A model generated the notes under the pieces. The model did not search any database and had not been told where the DNA came from. It worked only from the letters and a program-made list of their open reading frames with translations. Positions 1-4,874 of a DNA stretch of 6,246 bases are shown here, piece after piece. Position 1 is the stretch's first letter; each line of letters starts with the position of its first letter. A program made the position numbers and the translations under genes. Source of the stretch: Chloroflexota bacterium (lineage in GTDB: Bacteria > Chloroflexota > Limnocylindria > Limnocylindrales > CSP1-4); NCBI GenBank assembly GCA_025355255.1, contig JANYAA010000398.1, forward strand, positions 1-6,246, read 5' to 3'.

Positions 1-1065
1 CTCAAGGACCTGCGCGCCCGCCTCGGCCGGATCGTGCTGGCCACCAAGCGCGACGGCACGCCGATCACCGCCGAGGACCTGCACGTCGCGGGCTCCATGG
101 CCGTGCTGCTCAAGGACGCGCTCAAGCCCAACCTGATGCAGACGCTCGAGGGCGGCCCCGCCTTCGTCCACTGCGGCCCGTTCGCGAACATCGCGCACGG
201 CAACAACTCCATCCTCGCGGACCGTGCGGCCCTCGCGGGCGCCGACATCCTCGTGACTGAGGCGGGCTTCGGCGCGGACATGGGCGCAGAGAAGTTCTTC
301 GACATCAAGCTGCGCGCGTCGGGCATGAAGTGCGACGCCGCGGTCATCGTGGCCACCGTCCGCGCGCTCAAGATGCACGGCGGCGTGGGCAAGATCGTCG
401 CGGGCAAGCCGCTCGACCCGGCGCTCCTGGAGAACAACCCGGAAGGCGTCCGCCGCGGCGCCGTCAACCTCGCCAAGCAGATCGAGAACGTCCGCAGCTA
501 CGGCGTCCCGGTCGTGGTGGCCATCAACATCTTCCCGACGGACACCGCGGAGGAGATTGCGGTCATCAAGGAGGTCTCCGTGGCCGCCGGTGCGCGAGAC
601 GCCGTTGAGGCGCGTCACTTCACCGACGGCGGCGCCGGCGCCGTGGACCTCGCCCGGGCCGTCTGGGCCGCAGCGGAGGAGGGCAGCCCCAACTTCCACC
701 TGCTCTACCCCGACGACATGCCGCTGCGCGAGAAGATCGAGACCATCGCGTCGAAGATCTACGGCGCCGACGGCGTGGACTTCAGCCCGGCCGCCGCGAA
801 GAGCCTCAAGCTCTACGAGGAGATGGGCTACGGCAACCTGCCCATCTGCATGGCCAAGACGCAGTACAGCCTCAGCCACGACGCCAAGCTCCTGGGCGCC
901 CCGACGGGCTTCCGGATCCCCGTCCGCGAGGTGCGCCTCAGCGCCGGCGCCGGCTTTGTGACGCCGATCCTGGGCGACATGCGCACGATGCCCGGCCTCA
1001 ACTCCCGCCCCGGCGGCGAGAAGATCGACATCGACGCCGACGGGAACATCGTCGGGCTGTTCTAG
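1..1065 (+). CDS. fhs: Formate-tetrahydrofolate ligase, C-terminal part (5' end outside window)
   Basis: This enzyme (10-formyl-THF synthetase) makes 10-formyl-tetrahydrofolate from formate, THF and ATP in the cytosol, feeding one-carbon metabolism. The frame is open from base 1 (LKDLRARLGRIVLATKR) to a TAG at 1063-1065, giving 354 residues of a family usually near 555, so roughly the first 200 residues are missing, including the P-loop region. Visible family landmarks are DGTPITAEDL (about residues 18-27), FVHCGPFANIAHGNNS (about 55-70), the family signature VATVRALKMHGG (bases 349-384), AGAGFVTPILGD near the C-terminus, and the terminal IDIDADGNIVGLF. The GTG at 34 is internal and not the start. 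No frameshift is seen. The C-terminal stretch GLNSRPGGEKI differs from the Pro/Ala-rich form I recall for many homologues, but the ending is intact. The identification is firm. Confidence 0.97.
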   Translation, partial: LKDLRARLGRIVLATKRDGTPITAEDLHVAGSMAVLLKDALKPNLMQTLEGGPAFVHCGPFANIAHGNNSILADRAALAGADILVTEAGFGADMGAEKFFDIKLRASGMKCDAAVIVATVRALKMHGGVGKIVAGKPLDPALLENNPEGVRRGAVNLAKQIENVRSYGVPVVVAINIFPTDTAEEIAVIKEVSVAAGARDAVEARHFTDGGAGAVDLARAVWAAAEEGSPNFHLLYPDDMPLREKIETIASKIYGADGVDFSPAAAKSLKLYEEMGYGNLPICMAKTQYSLSHDAKLLGAPTGFRIPVREVRLSAGAGFVTPILGDMRTMPGLNSRPGGEKIDIDADGNIVGLF

Positions 1066-1080
1066 GCTGGGCGGGCCGGC

Positions 1081-1097
1081 CGCCACCCACAGTGGCG
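1081..1097 (+). terminator. Short hairpin just after fhs, possible terminator without U-tract
   Basis: CGCCAC (1081-1086) pairs with GTGGCG (1092-1097) around a five-base CCACA loop, 15 bases after the fhs stop. The following sequence (TCCCAATG) has no T-run, so this is not a classical intrinsic terminator. It could still act as a 3' end stabiliser or a weak terminator in a high-GC organism. The function is inferred from position only. Confidence 0.35.
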
Positions 1098-1102
1098 TCC
1101 CA

Positions 1103-1115
1103 ATGAAGACTTCAT
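1103..1115. repeat. 13-base palindrome ATGAAG-A-CTTCAT, copy 1
   Basis: This is a perfect dyad: ATGAAG (1103-1108), a single central A, then CTTCAT (1110-1115). Its reverse complement matches 12 of 13 bases at 1194-1206 (ATGAAGTCTTCTT), whose core GAAGTCTTC is itself a palindrome. The two centres are 91 bases apart. Paired dyads of this kind resemble binding sites for a dimeric regulator, but no regulator is encoded nearby, so this role is inferred. Confidence 0.45.
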
Positions 1116-1164
1116 GCGCTCGCCACCCCGGTGCCCCGGATTATGGGGAGGGGCGCGATCCGCG

Positions 1165-1195
1165 ATGATCCTGCGCACCACGCGTTCAGGATCAT
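1165..1195. repeat. 9-bp inverted repeat (hairpin) upstream of the small ORF
   Basis: ATGATCCTG (1165-1173) is perfectly complementary to CAGGATCAT (1187-1195), with a 13-base loop. Its right arm overlaps the second GAAG-T-CTTC palindrome by two bases. There is no T-tract after it on the + strand, so a terminator is unlikely. It may be a transcript structure or a protein-binding dyad. Confidence 0.5.
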
Positions 1196-1206
1196 GAAGT
1201 CTTCTT
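1194..1206. repeat. Palindrome ATGAAG-T-CTTC, copy 2
   Basis: GAAG-T-CTTC (1196-1204) is a perfect nine-base dyad. With its flanks it matches the reverse complement of the 1103-1115 palindrome at 12 of 13 positions. It lies about 80 bases upstream of the presumed promoter of the small ORF that starts at 1298. Confidence 0.45.
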
Positions 1207-1213
1207 CCACCTG

Positions 1214-1233
1214 CGCGTCTGGGTGGTGACGCG
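1214..1233. repeat. 6-bp inverted repeat CGCGTC/GACGCG
   Basis: CGCGTC (1214-1219) and GACGCG (1228-1233) could pair around an eight-base loop. The right arm also belongs to the eight-base palindrome GACGCGTC (1228-1235). In DNA this GC-rich, a stem of this size can arise by chance. Confidence 0.3.
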
Positions 1234-1285
1234 TCGGGGAGGCGGCATGCCCAGTGGGCGGCAGGGCCGTCTGGAGAGGTCGGGC

Positions 1286-1300
1286 TATCCTGCCGCGGTG
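1286..1300 (+). promoter_or_regulatory. Likely leaderless promoter: TATCCT box six bases before GTG start
   Basis: A -10-like hexamer TATCCT (1286-1291) is followed by GCCGCG and then the GTG at 1298. This places transcription initiation at or very near the start codon. There is no Shine-Dalgarno sequence at a usable distance; GGAGAGG lies more than 20 bases upstream. The same arrangement, with nearly the same bases, occurs before hutH at 3234-3248. No good -35 box is seen 16-18 bases upstream. Confidence 0.55.
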
Positions 1301-1534
1301 AACCCGCTCCAGCCTCTCGTCGGCATCTTGGGTGCGCTCATCGTCGTCCGGACGATCATGTCCGGCGACTTCAGCGGATGGCGCGTGAACTACGACCGGC
1401 CGCTGCGCGTGCTGGAGCGGATCACGATGGCGCCCACGCCCTGGTGGGACCGGCCGATGCAGTCAGCGTGGGTGACTGACGAGCCCGACGGGGCAGCCGT
1501 GGCCGAGCACGTCGCCCAGATGCCGCGCGGCTAG
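1298..1534 (+). CDS. Small hypothetical protein, probable single-span membrane protein (78 aa)
   Basis: I do not recognise a family. The protein begins MNPLQPLVGILGALIVVR: a hydrophobic stretch at about residues 4-20 that could be one membrane segment or a signal anchor. A polar C-terminal part of about 55 residues follows, with Trp-rich PTPWWDRPMQSAW in its middle. The GTG at 1298 was chosen because a TATCCT -10-like box ends six bases before it. An upstream GTG at 1223 would extend the frame to 103 residues, but would translate through that box with an Arg/Gly-rich tail. Codon use is consistent with the neighbours. The TAG stop (1532-1534) overlaps the stop of the oppositely oriented gene. 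It may be a lineage-restricted protein, and no function is proposed. Confidence 0.6.
   Translation: MNPLQPLVGILGALIVVRTIMSGDFSGWRVNYDRPLRVLERITMAPTPWWDRPMQSAWVTDEPDGAAVAEHVAQMPRG
1531..1534. other. Shared CTAG: two convergent stop codons overlap
   Basis: The self-complementary CTAG supplies TAG to the + strand ORF (1532-1534) and TAG to the - strand ORF (1533-1531). The two coding regions therefore meet with no spacer, leaving no room for a terminator between them. Confidence 0.7.
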
Positions 1535-1716
1535 GCGACGAACGAGAACCCGGTCGCCAGCACGAAGCAGGCGATCATCACAACGGCGACGATGACGCCC
1601 ACGAGGCCTACGCCCCACATCTTCACGTCGATGGGGCCGATGGTGTCCGCAGCATGGCCGTGCTCGTCGTGGCTGCCGTGGCTGTCGGCTGTGGTGCTTG
1701 CGTGTGTGTCGCTCAT
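1531..1716 (-). CDS. Small His-rich single-span membrane protein (61 aa; 71 aa from an upstream start)
   Basis: The N-terminal half is hydrophilic, with five histidines in the first 21 residues (DSHGSHDEHGHAAD at about 11-24). It is followed by GPIDVKMWG and one strong hydrophobic segment (about residues 34-58) that runs to the C-terminus, ending FSFVA. This is the layout of a small single-pass membrane protein with a His/Asp-rich, possibly metal-binding tail. I do not recognise a family. Small accessory proteins of respiratory oxidases can look similar, but that is only a guess. The start is ambiguous. ATG at 1716 has a GGAGG about 16 bases upstream, which is rather far; ATG at 1746 adds ten residues (MTAGGSTSTT) and has GAGG eight bases upstream. 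A still longer version to ATG 1776 would overlap the opposing promoter and is unlikely. The stop shares CTAG with the convergent gene. Confidence 0.6.
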   Translation of the reverse strand: MSDTHASTTADSHGSHDEHGHAADTIGPIDVKMWGVGLVGVIVAVVMIACFVLATGFSFVA

Positions 1717-1767
1717 GGTTGTGCTCGTGCTACCTCCGGCGGTCATTCTCGCATCCTCGACCCGCTC

Positions 1768-1784
1768 TAGACTCATCGTTGATG
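1768..1784 (+). promoter_or_regulatory. Likely leaderless promoter of the histidine phosphatase gene (TAGACT)
   Basis: A -10-like TAGACT (1768-1773) lies eight bases before the ATG at 1782. The gap, CATCGTTG, contains no ribosome binding site, which fits transcription starting at or beside the ATG. It sits between two divergent genes, in a spacer of 35-65 bases depending on which start the His-rich protein uses. No convincing -35 element is seen. Confidence 0.45.
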
Positions 1785-2486
1785 CTCACCCTCGTGCTCA
1801 CCCGCCACGGCCTGACCGACCGCTCCGTTCCGGAGCAGCACATCGGCCAGCGCATCGACATCTCCATCAACGCCGCTGGGCGCCGACAAGCGGAGGTATT
1901 GGGCAAGCGGCTCGCCCGCGTCAGGTTTGACCGCGTCATCACCAGCCCGCTGTTCCGTGCCCGCGAGACGGCCCTGCTGGTCGCGGCTGCCCCACCTGCC
2001 GAGGCGGACCCCAGGCTCAAGGAGATGGACTACGGTGCCTGGGAGGGCCGGACCTACGACGAGGTTGGCGCTGAAGACGCGAAGTACCGCGAGGCCTGGG
2101 AGGCCGCGCCGGACGTGACGCACTGCCCCGGGGGCGAGAGCGGCAATGACGTGGCCGCGCGTGTCGACCGGTTCCTGACGGATCTGCTGGAGGAACAGCG
2201 GAGCTGGCATGCCAAGGCCGCGTTCCGGGCCGCGATGGGCGGTCGGGCGCCGGGGCAGCCGCCAGAGCGCCGCGTGCTGGTGGTGGGTCACGCGACCACC
2301 AACCGGATCCTGATCTCGGTGGCGCTGGGCGTGGATGTCGGGGGCTACCGGCGCCGCTTTGCCCAGGACCAGTGCAACCTCACCGTGCTGCGCTGGGACG
2401 CAGACGGGGAGCCAGCGGCCGCCAAGCTGCTGGTGCTCAACGACACGGAGCACCTGCGCGCGCCGGATGCGCTGCCCTGGGGCTGA
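1782..2486 (+). CDS. Histidine phosphatase family protein (phosphoglycerate mutase-like), 234 aa
   Basis: This is a member of the branch-1 histidine phosphatase superfamily, which removes or transfers phosphate through a phospho-histidine intermediate. The catalytic set is complete: TRHG at residues 7-10 (H9 is the nucleophile, R8 beside it), RARETA at 59-64 after SPLF, acidic E81 in KEMDYGAWEG, and the second histidine H170 in VVGHATTN. The ATG at 1782 puts the RHG motif at its usual place near the N-terminus. About 25 residues (138-162, Trp/His/Arg/Gly-rich) between the helical part and the final VVGH strand look longer than in typical cobC/gpmB-like members. The exact substrate (phosphoglycerate, alpha-ribazole phosphate, sugar phosphate) cannot be told, and no cobalamin or glycolysis genes are adjacent, so no symbol is given. 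Likely cytosolic, with no signal peptide. It converges on the dedA-like gene with a 15-base gap. Confidence 0.92.
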   Translation: MLTLVLTRHGLTDRSVPEQHIGQRIDISINAAGRRQAEVLGKRLARVRFDRVITSPLFRARETALLVAAAPPAEADPRLKEMDYGAWEGRTYDEVGAEDAKYREAWEAAPDVTHCPGGESGNDVAARVDRFLTDLLEEQRSWHAKAAFRAAMGGRAPGQPPERRVLVVGHATTNRILISVALGVDVGGYRRRFAQDQCNLTVLRWDADGEPAAAKLLVLNDTEHLRAPDALPWG

Positions 2487-2498
2487 CGCCAGCCCCGG
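2477..2498. terminator. Strong hairpin between convergent genes, candidate bidirectional terminator
   Basis: The core GGGGCT (2479-2484) pairs with AGCCCC (2491-2496). It extends inward by G2485-C2490, leaving an ACGC loop, and outward by a T-G wobble and a C-G pair, for a nine-pair stem. It covers the stop codon of the phosphatase gene and ends three bases before the stop of the opposing DedA gene. Neither side has a T-tract. Its placement between two converging genes supports an end-of-transcript role on both strands. Confidence 0.5.
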
Positions 2499-2501
2499 TC
2501 G

Positions 2502-3170
2502 TCAGGCCGCCGTGGTCTGCTTCTTCGGGCGGCCCGGCTTCCCCAGCCGCCACCACAGCAGCAGCGCGAAGCCCGCGACCACGAGCACCGCGATCAGCAT
2601 GTCAAACGGCTGGAGCGCGTGGCGGATGTCGTTCCACTTGGTGCCCAGCTGCTGCCCGGCGAAGACCAGCGTGATTGACCAGGGCAGGGCGCCCGCGGTG
2701 GAGTAGGCGATGAACTTGCCCAGCGGCATGCGCGTGACACCCGCGGGGAACGAGATGAATGTCCGGACGATGGGCAGCAGGCGGCCGATGAAGACCGTGG
2801 CGCTGCCGTACTTGGTGAAGAAGTGGTCGGCGATCTCGATCTCGTGCGGGCGAATCAGCAGATAGCGGCCAAACCTCTCAAGGAACGGGCGACCGCCATA
2901 CGCGCCGATGGCGTAGGCGATGAGCGATCCGAGCGTGTTGCCCACCGTGGCCACGATCACGACGATCCAGAAGCTCCACGGGCCGTGCGTGAGCGGCTCG
3001 ATGAGCGTGGGGTCGCTGACCTGGAATCCGGCAAGCGGCAGGATGAGCTCCGAGGGGAGCGGGATCATGGCGGACTCAATGGCCATGGCCACCATGACGC
3101 CGATGTAACCGACGGCGCCATACAGCGACGTCAGGAAGGGAAGCGCGATTTGGTCGATGAAGGAGAGCAC
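2502..3170 (-). CDS. DedA family integral membrane protein, 222 aa
   Basis: DedA-family proteins are polytopic inner-membrane proteins; characterised members move undecaprenyl phosphate or other lipids between leaflets and support envelope integrity. Visible features in order are: hydrophobic segment 7-30; the conserved acidic motif IESAMIPLPSE (E32 and E41) at 31-41; hydrophobic 66-91 with VGNTLGS; FTKYGSATVFIGRLLPIVRT at 118-137, with the conserved arginines R130 and R136; FPAGVTRM at 141-148; hydrophobic 153-172; and a last span 190-207 followed by a basic tail (RLGKPGRPKKQ). The length is normal for the family. GTG at 3170 was chosen because an AGGAG (3185-3181) lies ten bases upstream and the protein then begins normally. 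The frame stays open far upstream, antisense to hutH, but that sequence is unrelated. Which lipid it transports is unknown. Confidence 0.93.
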   Translation of the reverse strand: MLSFIDQIALPFLTSLYGAVGYIGVMVAMAIESAMIPLPSELILPLAGFQVSDPTLIEPLTHGPWSFWIVVIVATVGNTLGSLIAYAIGAYGGRPFLERFGRYLLIRPHEIEIADHFFTKYGSATVFIGRLLPIVRTFISFPAGVTRMPLGKFIAYSTAGALPWSITLVFAGQQLGTKWNDIRHALQPFDMLIAVLVVAGFALLLWWRLGKPGRPKKQTTAA

Positions 3171-3180
3171 GGTAGGGCGG

Positions 3181-3185
3181 CTCCT
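3181..3185 (-). promoter_or_regulatory. Ribosome binding site deciding the DedA start
   Basis: On the minus strand AGGAG (3185 down to 3181) stands ten bases before the GTG at 3170-3168. Unlike its divergent neighbour hutH, this gene seems to have a conventional leader of about 45 bases. Confidence 0.6.
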
Positions 3186-3221
3186 GGAGATCCCGGGCTG
3201 CAGCCTCCCGGCACGCGGCCG

Positions 3222-3239
3222 AGGATAGCCCACTATCCT
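3222..3239. promoter_or_regulatory. Mirror-image divergent promoter/dyad between dedA-like gene and hutH
   Basis: AGGATAG-CCCA-CTATCCT is a perfect 7-bp inverted repeat with a four-base centre. Each arm reads TATCCT on its own outward-facing strand: 3234-3239 for hutH on +, and 3227-3222 for the DedA gene on -. On the + side the box is six bases from the hutH GTG (leaderless). On the - side about 50 bases follow to the DedA GTG, with an AGGAG in the leader. A hairpin-capable CCGGG/CCCGG pair (3193-3197, 3207-3211) lies in that leader. The dyad could also be a repressor site lying on both -10 boxes. No clear -35 boxes are visible for either direction. Confidence 0.55.
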
Positions 3240-3245
3240 GCGACG

Positions 3246-4862
3246 GTGACTGACCCGCACTTCATCCCGGCCGCAGCTGGCAGCCCCAGTCCAGTCGTGC
3301 TGACGGGCGCCAACCTCACTGTCGCCGACGTGGAGGCTGTGGCGCGACACGGCGCCAACGCCACGCTCGACGTGTATGCCCGCGAGCGGATGGCGGAGGC
3401 GCGCGCGGTCATCGACACGCTTGTGAGCCGCGGCGAGGTGGTCTACGGCGTCACCACGGGCTTTGGCGACCTCGCCACCACGTTCATCCCGCCCACAGAC
3501 GCTGGCCGCCTGCAGGAGAACCTGCTGGTGTCGCATGCGGCCGGCGTGGGCAACCCGTTTCCGCGCGAGATCGTGCGCGCCATGCTGCTCCTGCGCGCCA
3601 ACACGCTGGCGCTCGGGCATTCGGGTGCCCGGCCGGAGATCGTGGACCGCATCTGCGAGTTCCTGCGGCTCGGCATCCACCCGGTGGTGCCGGAGCAGGG
3701 GAGCGTCGGTGCGTCGGGCGACCTTGCGCCGCTGGCGCATCTCGCGCTGCCACTCATCGGCCGCGGCCAGGTTGAGTTCAACGGCCAGGTGGTGCCCGCG
3801 CTCATCGCGCTGCGCGAGACGGGGCTTGAGCCGCTGGTTCTCGGCCCGAAGGAGGGGCTCGCGCTTCTCAACGGGACGCAGCTGATGAGCGCGATCGGCG
3901 CGCTGCTGCTGGCCGATGCGGACCGCCTGGCGCGCACGGCGTCCGTTGCCGCCGCCATGACGCTCGAAGCGATGCTGGGCACGGAGGTGGCCTACGCCGC
4001 GCCGTACCAGCTGGCCCGGCCGCATCCGGGGCAGATTGCTGTTGCCGCCGAGGTGCGCCACCTGCTGCGCGGCTCGGGCTTCCAGACCGCTCATCACGGC
4101 AGCGCCCACAAAGTGCAGGACCCGTACTCGCTGCGGTGCGTGCCCCAGGTGCACGGCGCCTGCCGCGACGCGTTTGACCACCTGCGCCGCGTGCTGGACA
4201 TCGAGCTCAACTCCGCCACGGACAATCCGCTGGTGTTCCCCCACGGCGGCGAGGTGCCGGTTGACGCCCTGGCGACGGGCGGCGGCTTGGTCATTTCGGG
4301 CGGCAACTTCCACGGTGAGCCCGTCGCGCTGGCGCTGGACTTCGCGAAGCTTGCGCTCTCGGAGCTGGGCGCAATCTCGGAGCGGCGCACGGCCCTGATG
4401 CTGGACCCGCGGCTCAACGGCGGGCTGCCGGCGTTTCTCGCGCCGGATCCGGGACGGAACAGCGGCCTGATGATCGTCCAGTACACGGCGGCCGCTCTGG
4501 CGTCGGAGAACAAGGTGTACGCGCACCCCTCCACGGCGGACTCCATCCCCACGTCGGCCAACCAGGAGGACCACGTGTCGATGGGCGCAAGCGCTGCGCG
4601 CCATGCCCGGATCGTGCTGGGGCATGTGGAGCAGATCCTGGCGATTGAGCTGATGACCGCCGCGCAGGCGCTCGACCTGCGGCGCGATCTGATTGCGCGC
4701 GAGCCGGGTGCGGGCGTGGCCGAGGCGCACGCGATCATCCGCTCACGCGTTGCGCGCCTCGACGAAGACCGCGAACCGGGTCCCGACATGGCGGCCATGC
4801 TGGCCCTCGTCCACGCGGGCGCGCTGGCCGGGCTTGCCGGTCCGGCCGCGGCCACTCGGTAG
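3246..4862 (+). CDS. hutH: Histidine ammonia-lyase (histidase), 538 aa
   Basis: This enzyme deaminates L-histidine to trans-urocanate and ammonia, the first step of histidine breakdown, in the cytosol. The self-forming MIO cofactor triad Ala-Ser-Gly is at residues 156-158 within GSVGASGDLAPLAH. Other active-site landmarks are YGVTTGFG (Y67), the histidase-type SHAAG (H96), LLNGTQ (208-212), QDPYSLR (Y294, R297), NSATDNPLV (322-330), GGNFHGEP (F355) and ASENK (E421). The His at 96 and the Glu at 421 point to histidine and away from Phe/Tyr as substrate. The length is slightly above the usual 505-515, mainly an N-terminal extension of some 15 residues. GTG at 3246 was chosen because a TATCCT box ends six bases upstream and antisense-DedA sequence lies beyond. 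No hutU, hutI or hutG is present in the window. The next gene starts 12 bases downstream, suggesting co-transcription. Confidence 0.96.
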   Translation: MTDPHFIPAAAGSPSPVVLTGANLTVADVEAVARHGANATLDVYARERMAEARAVIDTLVSRGEVVYGVTTGFGDLATTFIPPTDAGRLQENLLVSHAAGVGNPFPREIVRAMLLLRANTLALGHSGARPEIVDRICEFLRLGIHPVVPEQGSVGASGDLAPLAHLALPLIGRGQVEFNGQVVPALIALRETGLEPLVLGPKEGLALLNGTQLMSAIGALLLADADRLARTASVAAAMTLEAMLGTEVAYAAPYQLARPHPGQIAVAAEVRHLLRGSGFQTAHHGSAHKVQDPYSLRCVPQVHGACRDAFDHLRRVLDIELNSATDNPLVFPHGGEVPVDALATGGGLVISGGNFHGEPVALALDFAKLALSELGAISERRTALMLDPRLNGGLPAFLAPDPGRNSGLMIVQYTAAALASENKVYAHPSTADSIPTSANQEDHVSMGASAARHARIVLGHVEQILAIELMTAAQALDLRRDLIAREPGAGVAEAHAIIRSRVARLDEDREPGPDMAAMLALVHAGALAGLAGPAAATR

Positions 4863-4874
4863 CCGGGCAGGCGC

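Larger units (their letters stand above)
1066..1297. other. Non-coding, inverted-repeat-rich intergenic region
   Basis: These 232 bases between fhs and the next gene hold no convincing gene. They carry several inverted repeats, listed separately: a short hairpin at 1081-1097, a palindrome at 1103-1115 whose core recurs at 1194-1204, a 9-bp-stem hairpin at 1165-1195, and a 6-bp-stem hairpin at 1214-1233. A frame is open from a GTG at 1223, but its first 25 codons would contain the likely promoter of the next gene, so they are treated as non-coding. The region probably contains the end of the fhs transcript and upstream control sequence for the following gene. No tRNA-like or known riboswitch pattern was recognised. 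Confidence 0.6.

Noticed and set aside
1074..1081. GGCCGGCC palindrome after fhs
   Set aside because: An eight-base G/C-only palindrome is expected by chance in DNA of this composition.
1223..1297. GTG start at 1223 for the small ORF
   Set aside because: The added 25 residues are Arg/Gly-rich and cover the TATCCT box. The GTG at 1298 matches the hutH start arrangement.
1066..1297. tRNA, riboswitch or CRISPR repeat in the intergenic region
   Set aside because: No cloverleaf, no known aptamer pattern and no regularly spaced direct repeats were seen; only unrelated inverted repeats are present.
2823..3245. N-terminal extension of hutH upstream to 2823
   Set aside because: It is antisense to the DedA gene, lacks resemblance to histidases, and would run through the -10 box; histidase homology begins after 3246.
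3171..4730. Long open minus-strand frame extending the DedA protein to over 700 residues
   Set aside because: It is antisense to hutH. The predicted sequence is Arg/His/Gln-rich with no family resemblance, as expected from the complementary frame of a high-GC gene, while the GTG at 3170 has a good ribosome binding site.
3246..4862. Phenylalanine or tyrosine ammonia-lyase (or aminomutase) in place of histidase
   Set aside because: The SHAAG histidine, the ASENK glutamate and the SANQEDHVSMG region are of histidase type.
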